The translations under genes and the position numbers were made by a program. This document shows, piece after piece, positions 47,922-55,601 of a DNA stretch of 64,000 nt. This DNA comes from Acidobacteriaceae bacterium (GTDB lineage Bacteria > Acidobacteriota > Terriglobia > Terriglobales > Acidobacteriaceae). Below the pieces are notes generated by a model that made no database searches, was not told where the DNA came from, and saw nothing but the letters and a program-made list of their open reading frames with translations. Position 1 is the first letter of the stretch, and each line of letters starts with the position of its first letter. The stretch is from contig PLGG01000021.1 in assembly GCA_003138515.1 (NCBI GenBank), forward strand, positions 1 through 64,000, given 5' to 3'.

Positions 47922-48087
47922 GAAACCCGGACGCCCACCACTCCCAAAGGGGAGCACCAAAGGTGAAATGCTTCGTATCCGTGTGACTGCCGATGAACTA
48001 AGGACAATCGAGGCGGCGGCTAAGGCCAGCCGCCAAACTAGGTCAGAATTCATTCGCGGCAAGTTGCTTGCCATAACAGAGGTTTAA
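47899..48087 (+). CDS. Ribbon-helix-helix-like small protein, IS cargo
   Basis: 62 aa. A basic Pro/Lys N-terminus (PKQPKPKKPGRPPLPKG) resembles an AT-hook, followed by MLRIRVTADELRTIEAAAKASRQTRSEFIRGKLL, a ribbon-helix-helix pattern (beta strand plus two helices). Probably a DNA-binding regulator of the element. It stops 12 bp before the right inverted repeat. Confidence 0.74.
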   Translation: MPKQPKPKKPGRPPLPKGSTKGEMLRIRVTADELRTIEAAAKASRQTRSEFIRGKLLAITEV

Positions 48088-48260
48088 GCCTGTGGATTTC
48101 AAATTAGGACACTACCGCTGTCCCACCCTTCGTGACAAGGATGGAACGGCTAAGTTATAAACATCTTTACTGCATATTTTGGCGTCGGGCCTTGTTGGGC
48201 GTCCCGGAGCTCAACCGCAACGGCCAAACTGCCATCGAAACAAGGGGAGAAACAAAGGCT

Positions 48261-49397
48261 ATGCCGACTGCTGTCGCAGGAAAAGGCCTGGAAGGAATTG
48301 TCGCCGCGAACTCCGGCATTTGCTGGATCGACGGCGAAGCGGGCATCCTGTCCTACCGCGGCATCGACATTCACGAGCTGGCCGAGCACTCGACCTTTGA
48401 AGAATGCACATACCTGCTCTGGAACGGAATCCTGCCCAACGAGCTGGCGCTGCGCGAGTTCCAATCGCAACTGACCCTGGCGCGATCGCTCGATCAGCGC
48501 GTGATCGACATGATGCGCAGCTTTCCCACGTCGGCTACGCCCATGGAGGTGCTGCGCACGGCGGTCTCGGCGCTGAGCTTTTACGACGCCGACGAAAAGG
48601 ACAACTCCCACGACGCGAACGTGCGCAAGGCCTACAACCTGACGGCGCAGATTGCGATGATTGTGGCCATCTACGACCGGCTGCGCAAAGGCAAGGAAAT
48701 TGTCCCGCCGGACCGCTCGCTTTCGCATGCCGGGAATTTTCTGTGGATGCTGAACGGGGAAAAGCCTTCCGAGACGGCCACTCGAACTTTGGATATCGCT
48801 CTTATCCTTCATGCCGACCACGAACTGAACGCATCAACCTTTGCCGCCCGCGTCATCGCCGCAACACTCTCCGACATCCATTCCGCAATTACCGGCGCCA
48901 TTGGTGCTTTGAAGGGCCCGCTACACGGCGGCGCCAACGAAGGCGTGATGCGGCTGCTGCTGACCATCGACAAGCTGGGCGCCGATCCGGTGGAGTACGT
49001 GAAGAACATGCTGGCGGCCAAGCAGAAGATCTCCGGGTTCGGGCATCGCGTGTACAAGACCGAGGATCCGCGGGCCACGCACCTGCGCAAGATGAGCGAG
49101 CAACTGGGCAAGGATGCGGGCCAGCCCAAGTGGTTCGAAATGTCGCGGGCGATCGAGCTCTATATCAATGAGGACAAGAAGCTGAACGCAAATGTGGATT
49201 TTTATTCGGCTTCGACGTACGCGACGCTGGGTATCGACATCGATCTCTACACGCCGATCTTCGCCGTGAGCCGCATCTCCGGCTGGGCCGCGCATGTGAT
49301 CGAGCAACTGGACGACAACCGGCTGATACGCCCGCGCGCCGAGTATATCGGGCCGGTGTATCCTTCCCCGTGGATTCCCGTGGAAGAGCGGCTGTAA
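48261..49397 (+). CDS. gltA: Citrate synthase
   Basis: 378 aa from the ATG at 48261; an upstream in-frame extension reaches toward the IS and lacks family similarity. It condenses acetyl-CoA and oxaloacetate (or propionyl-CoA in methylcitrate relatives). Active-site His and Asp are in LHADHELNAST, SGFGHRVYKTEDPR and NVDFYSAS. The short form without a long N-terminal domain is typical of type I dimeric enzymes. The IS1 element inserted about 145 bp upstream may have replaced or altered its promoter. Confidence 0.95.
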   Translation: MPTAVAGKGLEGIVAANSGICWIDGEAGILSYRGIDIHELAEHSTFEECTYLLWNGILPNELALREFQSQLTLARSLDQRVIDMMRSFPTSATPMEVLRTAVSALSFYDADEKDNSHDANVRKAYNLTAQIAMIVAIYDRLRKGKEIVPPDRSLSHAGNFLWMLNGEKPSETATRTLDIALILHADHELNASTFAARVIAATLSDIHSAITGAIGALKGPLHGGANEGVMRLLLTIDKLGADPVEYVKNMLAAKQKISGFGHRVYKTEDPRATHLRKMSEQLGKDAGQPKWFEMSRAIELYINEDKKLNANVDFYSASTYATLGIDIDLYTPIFAVSRISGWAAHVIEQLDDNRLIRPRAEYIGPVYPSPWIPVEERL

Positions 49398-49403
49398 GCG
49401 GCT

Positions 49404-49425
49404 GCTTTGCATCAGGGCACGACTT
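49404..49425 (+). repeat. Direct repeat copy 1 flanking the secreted-protein gene
   Basis: GCTTTGCATCAGGGCACGACTT. It matches 50275-50296 at 21 of 22 bases. This copy has only the first half of the palindrome that is complete in copy 2. Confidence 0.8.
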
Positions 49426-49604
49426 AAACTTGCATTGAAAACACGTAAGTTACTGATTCTGTAATCTCCTAAACGCCTGGGATATCCAAGAAGCCCGTAT
49501 CGTTAGCACAAATTAGCACAAATTTGGCGAGAAGGCGGCGCGACGAACTTGGGCCGAAACTTCCCAATCGGCGACAATACAGGAGTGCGGCGGTAGAATC
49601 CGTT

Positions 49605-50114
49605 ATGCTCCGTAGCATCAAGATTCTGTTCATCTGCGTTGCTGCCGTGTCATCCAATGTCGTTGTTGCCCAATCCCTATTCGTGCGGCCCGATGGGTTC
49701 GGACCAGTGCAGGTAGGGATGAGCTTGTCAACTCTGAACAAGACACTCCATACGTCCTACTCAAAACCGTCTGACCCCGATGAAGAGGCTTGCTTCTACG
49801 TGAATGTGCCCAAACAAACGGGCGTGGTTTTGATGATTCTCAACGGACGAGTGGCCCGCGTGGACGTAAATGGCAACGCGATCTTCACTGCTGAAGGAAT
49901 CCATGTTGGGGATTCGGAGAAACGGGCGCTCGAAGCTTACGGAAAACGTTTGAAGGTTACGCCTCATGCATATGTGCTAAAGACCGGTCATTACCTCACC
50001 ATGTTTTCTATCGATAGAAAGTATGGGATTCGCTTTGAATCCGAGGACGGAGCCATCACTCGATACTATGCGGGGACCGCAGAAGCAATCTCCTTCATCG
50101 AAGGTTGTGAGTAG
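49605..50114 (+). CDS. Secreted hypothetical protein
   Basis: 169 aa from the ATG at 49605. A signal peptide (LRSIKILFICVAAVSSNVVVAQ) is followed by a domain with GFGPVQVGMSLSTLN, two Cys (EEACFYVN, IEGCE) and repeated beta strands (VVLMILNGRVARVDVNG; IHVGDSEKRALEAYGK). This layout occurs in small secreted proteins of unknown role. The gene lies between two copies of a 22-bp repeat and has a lower GC content than gltA, suggesting it was acquired. Confidence 0.7.
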   Translation: MLRSIKILFICVAAVSSNVVVAQSLFVRPDGFGPVQVGMSLSTLNKTLHTSYSKPSDPDEEACFYVNVPKQTGVVLMILNGRVARVDVNGNAIFTAEGIHVGDSEKRALEAYGKRLKVTPHAYVLKTGHYLTMFSIDRKYGIRFESEDGAITRYYAGTAEAISFIEGCE

Positions 50115-50274
50115 AGTCGCGGATTGCGCTATTGGATGTATCACCGTCTGTGTGGCAGTTTCGGTTGCAGGAGAAACCGTTGTCACAATCTTGGCGACCA
50201 GGGATGGCACAAAATCAGCACAAGAATTGCCGAGCATTTTGTCTGCCCAAGAATTTGAGGTGTTTCGGGACCGC

Positions 50275-50306
50275 GCTTTGTATCAGGGCACGACTTCGGT
50301 CGTGCC
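50275..50306 (+). repeat. Direct repeat copy 2 with UUCG stem-loop
   Basis: The 22-bp repeat (50275-50296) runs into GGCACGAC-TTCG-GTCGTGCC (50287-50306), a perfect 8-bp stem with a UUCG loop. It lies between the convergent secreted-protein gene and lpxK. A second hairpin GGGC/GCCC follows at about 50326 and includes the lpxK stop codon. Confidence 0.8.
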
Positions 50307-50333
50307 GTAACCGCTGCAAGTAGGGCGCGGGCT

Positions 50334-51335
50334 TCAGCCCCTGGGCATTCCTTCGATACCAGCAATCAGCCAATCAATGGCCGCCTCTTCATCTTCAACT
50401 TCAATGCGTAACGAAACGGTCTGAAGTGAAAGCGACGCTGGTACCACAGCCGCGAGCGCGCCTAGCCGAATGTAGTCCTTCTCCGTCGTCAGCAGCGCCG
50501 TGGCTCCGGTGGCGCGGGCTTCCGCCACAAGCCGTTCGAGATCGTGTTCGGTATAGCGGTGGTGGTCGGCGAAGGCGGTGCGGACGGCGAGTTTCACGCC
50601 GGCGGATTCGAGGCCCTGGAAAAACTGTTCTGGCCGCGCGATGCCGCAGAAAGCTGCGACGGGACCGTCGGTGGGCGGGATCTCCATGCGGCGGCGCAGG
50701 CGCCAAACAGTCCCCTGCCAGCCCATGGATTTGAGTTGCGCTTCAACATCGGGTTCGTCTGCGGGAATCGCGATCACGTGCGCGCGCTTCGCCGCGTGCA
50801 ACGGCTCGCGCAGATTCCCGGCGGGAAGCAGGTGATCGGTCAAGTCCCCGCGGCTGAGCAGTAGAATGTCGACGTCGCGGGCGAGTTGGCGATGTTGGAA
50901 ACCGTCGTCAAGCAAATGAACGGCGAACTGCCCTGTCGCATCGCGCTCCGCTAATAGTCCTGCTTCATGGCGTTCTGTCGCCACATAAACGGGGACTCGT
51001 GCCTCGCGCGCAATTACGAGCGGCTCGTCGCCGGATTCTTGTGCTGTCCCGTAGAGGTCAACCAACAGTGGAAGCGCAGAGCGCCGCCGGCCGTACCCGC
51101 GCGAAAGCACATCGACGTGCTGGCCGCGCGCGGTGAGCGCCTTGGCTAATGCGATCGTGAGCGGAGTCTTCCCTGCCCCGCCAGTGGAGAGATTGCCGAT
51201 GCTGACGACCGGCCAGCGGAGACGGCGAATCGGCTTGAGGCCCGTGCGCAATTGCAGCTCGCGCAACGCAAGGCCGAGGCGGTAAACGGGTACGAGGGGC
51301 CAAAACAGCGGGCGGGCGGCAGGCGCGGGAGTCAC
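50334..51335 (-). CDS. lpxK: LpxK, tetraacyldisaccharide 4'-kinase
   Basis: 333 aa from the GTG at 51335, which overlaps the waaA stop (GTGA). It phosphorylates the 4' position of the lipid A disaccharide precursor. Walker A GNLSTGGAGKTPLT is near residue 47, and LLDDGFQHRQLARDVDILL follows. Membrane-associated. The last two codons and stop lie in a repeat hairpin. Together with WaaA it shows the organism makes LPS. Confidence 0.94.
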   Translation of the reverse strand: MTPAPAARPLFWPLVPVYRLGLALRELQLRTGLKPIRRLRWPVVSIGNLSTGGAGKTPLTIALAKALTARGQHVDVLSRGYGRRRSALPLLVDLYGTAQESGDEPLVIAREARVPVYVATERHEAGLLAERDATGQFAVHLLDDGFQHRQLARDVDILLLSRGDLTDHLLPAGNLREPLHAAKRAHVIAIPADEPDVEAQLKSMGWQGTVWRLRRRMEIPPTDGPVAAFCGIARPEQFFQGLESAGVKLAVRTAFADHHRYTEHDLERLVAEARATGATALLTTEKDYIRLGALAAVVPASLSLQTVSLRIEVEDEEAAIDWLIAGIEGMPRG

Positions 51336-52663
51336 GACGCACGCTCCCGGCTGGAAGTCGAGTCGAGCAACTCGCTGATGGCCGCGACGCACCGATCGGT
51401 GGCGCCGGCCTGGCGGTCGAATGCCTCCTTGGCGCGAGCGCCCATGGCTTCGGCGGCGTTACGGTCGCCAAGAAGTTCAATGAGTGTCGAGGCCAGATCA
51501 TCTTTCGCAGCGATGCGGAGCGCGTCGTGATCGCGCAGGCCGTCGGTAATCGCGGCAAAGTTGGCGTAGTGCGGGCCCATCACGATTGGAACGGCAAACT
51601 GGGCCGGCTCAAGAGGGTTGTGGCCACCGGCGGGAACGAGGCTGCCGCCAACGAAGGCAACGGAGGCCAACGAGTAAACAGAAGCCAGCTCGCCGATGGT
51701 GTCGAGAAGGACGATTTCGCCGGGACGGAGCGTGCGAAGTGCGTGCCGCGCGGCCGATGATTCAGTGGACCAATCGGAACGCTTGCTCCATAGAACGCCG
51801 GATTTCTGGAGAAGGACCGCGACGGGACTGAATCGCTCCGGATGGCGCGGGGCGAGAAAGAGAACAAGTTGCGAATCGGCGGCAAGAAGGCGTGGCCATC
51901 CTTCAAGGAGCGCGGATTCCTCGCCCTCGAGCGTGCTGCCGGCAACGACGATCCGCAGGCCGGCTGCCATCGACCGCAACAAGCGCGTAGCTTCTGCTTC
52001 CTGAGCTGCGCGCACGTCGAACTTGAGATTGCCAGCGACTGAGACGCAATCGGGGAGGCAACCGAGCGCGAGCAGGCGGTCGGCGTCGGTCTGGCTTTGC
52101 GCCAGCACGCGGCTCAGGCGCGAGAGCAGCGGTCGCCACCAGCGGCGCAGCCTTTGATAGCGCGGCCATGAACGGTTGGAGATGCGGGCGTTGACCACGG
52201 CGACGGGAATGCCGCGGCGGAAGCAGCCATGAAGCAGGTTGGGCCAGAACTCGGTTTCGGCCAGCACGAGCATGAGCGGCTGGAGAGCATTGAGATAGGC
52301 GCCGACGGCCCAGGGCAGGTCGAGCGGGCAATAGAAGACGCGATTCGATTCGAATCGTTCGCGGGCCAGCGCCTGACCGGTGCGTGTTGTTGTGGAGACG
52401 ACGATCAGATAGCCGGGCAGCGCAGATTCAAGCGTCCTGACCAGGCGCGTGACGGCGAGAACTTCGCCGACAGAGACAGCGTGAAGCCAGATGAGCGGGC
52501 GCTCGTCCGAAAGTGAAGTCGAGACGAGTCTCCGCGGAACGCGCCCCAGGCGCTCGAATAGCCCTTCGCGGTACTTGCGCGTGGTGGCCATGCGCCACAG
52601 CCACCACGGCGCGCCTGCAATGAGAGCCACGAACAAGGCAAGGTTGTAGAAAAAAAGAGTCAT
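51332..52663 (-). CDS. waaA: WaaA (KdtA), Kdo transferase
   Basis: 443 aa. It transfers 3-deoxy-D-manno-octulosonic acid from CMP-Kdo to lipid IVA. A single N-terminal membrane anchor (FFYNLALFVALIAGAPWWLWRM) is followed by a GT-B fold: IWLHAVSVGEVLA, LAETEFWPNLL (catalytic Glu), FVGGSLVPAGGHNPLEPAQF. It precedes lpxK with a four-base overlap, so the two lipid A genes are translationally coupled. Confidence 0.95.
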   Translation of the reverse strand: MTLFFYNLALFVALIAGAPWWLWRMATTRKYREGLFERLGRVPRRLVSTSLSDERPLIWLHAVSVGEVLAVTRLVRTLESALPGYLIVVSTTTRTGQALARERFESNRVFYCPLDLPWAVGAYLNALQPLMLVLAETEFWPNLLHGCFRRGIPVAVVNARISNRSWPRYQRLRRWWRPLLSRLSRVLAQSQTDADRLLALGCLPDCVSVAGNLKFDVRAAQEAEATRLLRSMAAGLRIVVAGSTLEGEESALLEGWPRLLAADSQLVLFLAPRHPERFSPVAVLLQKSGVLWSKRSDWSTESSAARHALRTLRPGEIVLLDTIGELASVYSLASVAFVGGSLVPAGGHNPLEPAQFAVPIVMGPHYANFAAITDGLRDHDALRIAAKDDLASTLIELLGDRNAAEAMGARAKEAFDRQAGATDRCVAAISELLDSTSSRERAS

Positions 52664-52734
52664 GCGTAAACGAACCAGACTTCCGCAGGTCTAATCGTAG
52701 GGCGTCTGACCCTAGAATGATACATTTGACCGCG

Positions 52735-53385
52735 ATGAAGACTTTGCGGGGAATCCCGTTGTTGCTGCTTTGGTTCGCTCTGCCGGCGATGGCGACCGAT
52801 CATGCGCCGCCCCCGGTGCAGCCGGCGACTTCGTTCCCGGCTGTCGAAGTTCACTCCGATGAGCACGTAGCTATCGCCGCCGAGCCCTACGATACGAGAG
52901 AAAAACAGTCGATTTTTCGCGTCGACTACCTGGGCCACGATGTGATGCCGATTCGCCTCATCGTGACCAATCTGGGCGACCGGGCCATTTCGCTTGTCGA
53001 TGCGCGGATCCTGTTTGAGACGGCGGACGGCGACCGGATTCGCGCCGCCGAGCCGGACGATGTGGAGCGGATGATGACGCGCAAGGAGCGGGAAGGATCG
53101 AGAATCCCCCTACCCGCGCCGCTCCCGCCGCTCCATGTGAAGCCGAAGGGCAGCATCAAGGAGATCGAGAACGACTTTAACACCTTTGAATATTCGGCGC
53201 TGGCGGTGGAACCGCACACAACACGGGCCGGATTCCTCTTCTACGACGTTTCAGGATTGAAGGACCCGCTGGCAGGCGCGAAGCTCTATCTGCACGACCT
53301 GCGCGACGCCGACGGCAAACAGCTCTTCTACTTTGAAATTCCCTTCGATAAATATCTGCAGTCGAAGTCGGGCCAGATGAACTGA
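52735..53385 (+). CDS. Secreted hypothetical protein
   Basis: 216 aa from the ATG at 52735, beginning with a signal peptide (TLRGIPLLLLWFALPAMAT). The body is beta-rich (VDYLGHDVMPIRLIVTNLGDRAISLVDARILFET), like an immunoglobulin-type fold, then a Pro-rich stretch and LFYFEIPFDKYL at the end. Family not recognised. It is divergent from waaA and convergent on queD. Confidence 0.7.
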   Translation: MKTLRGIPLLLLWFALPAMATDHAPPPVQPATSFPAVEVHSDEHVAIAAEPYDTREKQSIFRVDYLGHDVMPIRLIVTNLGDRAISLVDARILFETADGDRIRAAEPDDVERMMTRKEREGSRIPLPAPLPPLHVKPKGSIKEIENDFNTFEYSALAVEPHTTRAGFLFYDVSGLKDPLAGAKLYLHDLRDADGKQLFYFEIPFDKYLQSKSGQMN

Positions 53386-53404
53386 TGGGCCGACAGATCC
53401 AGCG

Positions 53405-53782
53405 CTATTCGAAGTACGTCGCCGTCGTGGTGTCCGTCTCCCAGATGGTGCAATCCTTCACGCGTACGCGGCCCGCTGTCATTCCGGCAAGCTGCCGATT
53501 CGTCTCATCGTAAAAGTACTTGGCGATGTTTTCAGCCGAGGGATTGAGCACCGTGAATGGCTCAAGGTCGTTCAGCATCTGGTGGTCGATGCGATCGACG
53601 ATCGGGCGCAGCACCTGCTTGAGCAGCTTGAAGTCGAGCAGCAAACCAGCCTCGTCGAGCGTGGCGCCGGCCAGCGTCACGCGCACCTTGTAGTTGTGGC
53701 CATGCGGATTCTCGCACTTGCCCTTGTAGTTGCGGAGATAGTGGCCGGAGGAGAAATCCGCCTCGACGGTAACTTCGTACAT
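53405..53782 (-). CDS. queD: 6-carboxytetrahydropterin synthase (QueD)
   Basis: 125 aa. It makes 6-carboxy-5,6,7,8-tetrahydropterin for queuosine. The zinc ligands and catalytic residues are visible: SSGHYLRNYKGKCENPHGHNYKV (Cys plus His-Gly-His), the Asp/His in DRIDHQMLNDL, and the Glu in TIWETDT. Other queuosine genes are not in the window. Confidence 0.94.
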   Translation of the reverse strand: MYEVTVEADFSSGHYLRNYKGKCENPHGHNYKVRVTLAGATLDEAGLLLDFKLLKQVLRPIVDRIDHQMLNDLEPFTVLNPSAENIAKYFYDETNRQLAGMTAGRVRVKDCTIWETDTTTATYFE

Positions 53783-53867
53783 TTGCGTCTGCTCGATCCT
53801 GCGCGGGAAACGCCCCGCACTTTCTCATTCTAATTTGACCGGGCTAGGGTGTATCGACATATGCACC

Positions 53868-54134
53868 CTACGGCTTGCGATTGCCTCGCCGCTGGTTTCG
53901 CGCCGCGCGCCGCGCTTCCTCGCTGCGCCGGTCCACCTGCTCGAAGAGATTGCTGAGTACGCCGATGAGTGCCGAAGCAAGTGCAGCCAGCAGCAGCAGC
54001 AGCGCCATCGTGCGCCACAGCGAGCCGTTCGCGGGCAGGCCGGGCTGAAAGTTCGATGGCACCAGCGTCATTGCCCCTGAGATGAGGGCGAAGAACCCAA
54101 GCGTAGCGGCGAGAATGTAGAAGTTGCGGGACAT
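53868..54134 (-). CDS. Small membrane protein
   Basis: 88 aa from the ATG at 54134. Two membrane helices (FYILAATLGFFALISGAMTL; TMALLLLLAALASALIGVL) are joined by a short loop, and the cytoplasmic tail is strongly basic (RRSEEARRAARNQRRGNRKP). No family recognised. Probably follows its own promoter; its 3' end is about 85 bp from the queD start. Confidence 0.6.
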   Translation of the reverse strand: MSRNFYILAATLGFFALISGAMTLVPSNFQPGLPANGSLWRTMALLLLLAALASALIGVLSNLFEQVDRRSEEARRAARNQRRGNRKP

Positions 54135-54234
54135 GCGCGGTTTGGCGTGAGACTGGTTCGGCACGAGATTAGATTGGCGCGAGATCGCCTCGGCCTGCTG
54201 AAATTCTACGGCGCGCGGGCCAGTGCGCCACATT

Positions 54235-54573
54235 TCACTTCAGATCCGATGCCTTGAACGGCCGTCTGGACCCGTGGCGAATATGCAGCACTGCAACCGT
54301 CTTTCGTTTTTCCTGAACACGGTATATCACGCGATAAACAGAATGAGGCCGATGGCCATAAAGAATGTGCCGCAGCAGGCGCGCCTCATGCGTAACGGGC
54401 CAAATGTGTGGTCGGTCTTCGAGGTCAAGAATGGCTCGCCTAAGTCCCTGATACCATCTCCGCGCTGCGCTGGAACCGCCAGCGTCGATCTCCTCGTAAA
54501 GAAGAGCCAGGTCGCGTTCGGCCCGGGCCGTGATGTTAACGAGATAGGCCACGCGCAGATTCGAACTCATCAA
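54235..54573 (-). CDS. RelE/ParE-family toxin
   Basis: 112 aa. The ParE pattern is clear: RVAYLVNITARAERDLALLYEEID, then YQGLRRAILDLEDRPHIWP and YRVIYRVQEKRKTVAVLHIRHG. It starts 38 bp inside the antitoxin gene, so the two are coupled. RelE toxins cut mRNA at the ribosome and ParE toxins poison gyrase; which of the two applies cannot be read from sequence. Confidence 0.9.
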   Translation of the reverse strand: MMSSNLRVAYLVNITARAERDLALLYEEIDAGGSSAARRWYQGLRRAILDLEDRPHIWPVTHEARLLRHILYGHRPHSVYRVIYRVQEKRKTVAVLHIRHGSRRPFKASDLK

Positions 54574-54826
54574 AGAACTCCCTTACCGGCCTGGTTCTTC
54601 CTTTCCTTACATCTTCCAGGCCCTGCCTGACACCTTCCCCTGTATCGGCCCGCGCGGCAACGTCGAGCAGACGCTGGTAGGCCTCGGCATCTTGCACAAC
54701 TGCGGCGGCCTTGCCATTCAGTGTCAGCACCAAAGGGCGCTTGCTCTTCCTGAGGTGCTTCATCATCCCGGCGGAATTGCGGCGGAACGCGGTCAACGAT
54801 TGAATGTCAGTTGCAATGTTCAGCAT
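54536..54826 (-). CDS. Phd/YefM-family antitoxin
   Basis: 96 aa. The Phd DNA-binding domain reads IQSLTAFRRNSAGMMKHLRKSKRPLVLTLNGKAAAVVQDAEAYQRLL; the C-terminal part (GVRQGLEDVRKGRTRPVREFFDEF) should wrap the toxin. Antitoxin-first order with a 38-bp overlap is usual for this type. Confidence 0.9.
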   Translation of the reverse strand: MLNIATDIQSLTAFRRNSAGMMKHLRKSKRPLVLTLNGKAAAVVQDAEAYQRLLDVAARADTGEGVRQGLEDVRKGRTRPVREFFDEFESARGLSR

Positions 54827-54924
54827 TCGTCCTCCGGATCGAGCACCTTATTCGATGCTTCCAGCATACCGCATCGCCGCATGATTGTGTTCGACGCTGG
54901 GTTCGCTTCAACCTGGCTGCAGCT

Positions 54925-55560
54925 TCAACTTTTCTCGATAAGCTCAAAGCTTTCAAGCATTCCGACACCCTCCTTCGCGAACTCGCCTTCAATCGCGGCA
55001 ACCGACCCGTTGAGATCGATGGCGCGGCAAGCGTCGCGCAACACAAACGCGGGCAAACCCAACCGGCGCGCGTCAAGCGCGGAGTAGCCAACGCAATAAT
55101 CGTAAGCGAGGCCCGCGAGAAACACGCGCGTCAGCCCGCGCTCCTTCAAATAGCCGGCCAGACCCGTCGGCGTTGTGCGGTCGTTCTCAAAGAAGGCCGA
55201 ATAAGAATCGATCTGCGGGCGAAAGCCTTTGCGCAGGATCAGCTCGGCCTGCGTGAGTTCGAGCGCGGGATGGAACTCCGCGCCGCGCGTGCCCTGCACG
55301 CAATGCGGAGGCCAGAAAGTTTGCGTGCCGTAATTGACCTCAATCGAATCGTAAGGCTCCTTGCCGGGATGGGACGCGGCGAAGGAAAAATGGTTGGAAG
55401 GGTGCCAGTCCTGCGTGAGAACAATGTGCTCAAATCGCGGCGCGATGCGATGGATGGGCGCGATCACCTCGTCGCCCAAGGGAACGGCAAGCGCGCCGCC
55501 GGGGAAAAAATCGTTTTGCACGTCGATGACGAGAAGAACGTCGTGCTCATCGATTTTCAT
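54925..55560 (-). CDS. pncA: Nicotinamidase
   Basis: 211 aa from the ATG at 55560; the frame continues upstream but only as shadow of the aldolase gene. It deamidates nicotinamide to nicotinate for NAD salvage. The catalytic triad is Asp in VIDVQNDFF, Lys in LRKGF and Cys in LAYDYCVGYSA; metal ligands sit in TQDWHPSNHFSF. It lies 41 bp after the aldolase gene on the same strand. Confidence 0.94.
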   Translation of the reverse strand: MKIDEHDVLLVIDVQNDFFPGGALAVPLGDEVIAPIHRIAPRFEHIVLTQDWHPSNHFSFAASHPGKEPYDSIEVNYGTQTFWPPHCVQGTRGAEFHPALELTQAELILRKGFRPQIDSYSAFFENDRTTPTGLAGYLKERGLTRVFLAGLAYDYCVGYSALDARRLGLPAFVLRDACRAIDLNGSVAAIEGEFAKEGVGMLESFELIEKS

Positions 55561-55601
55561 CGCAACTCCCTGAGCCGCTGAACCCGAAAAATGCTCGCCC
55601 T

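Larger units (their letters stand above)
45418..48116 (+). mobile_element. Complete IS1-family insertion sequence with cargo genes (2699 bp)
   Basis: The ends are GGTAGTGTCCTAATTTG (45418-45434) and its exact complement (48100-48116), flanked by the 8-bp duplication GCTGTCCC (45410-45417, 48117-48124). The transposase is at 46384-47205. Cargo: a membrane protein gene on the minus strand (45427-46308) and three small plus-strand genes downstream (47202-48087), filling the element to within 30 bp of each end. It is inserted 11 bp from the MITE-like repeat and about 145 bp upstream of gltA. Confidence 0.92.
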
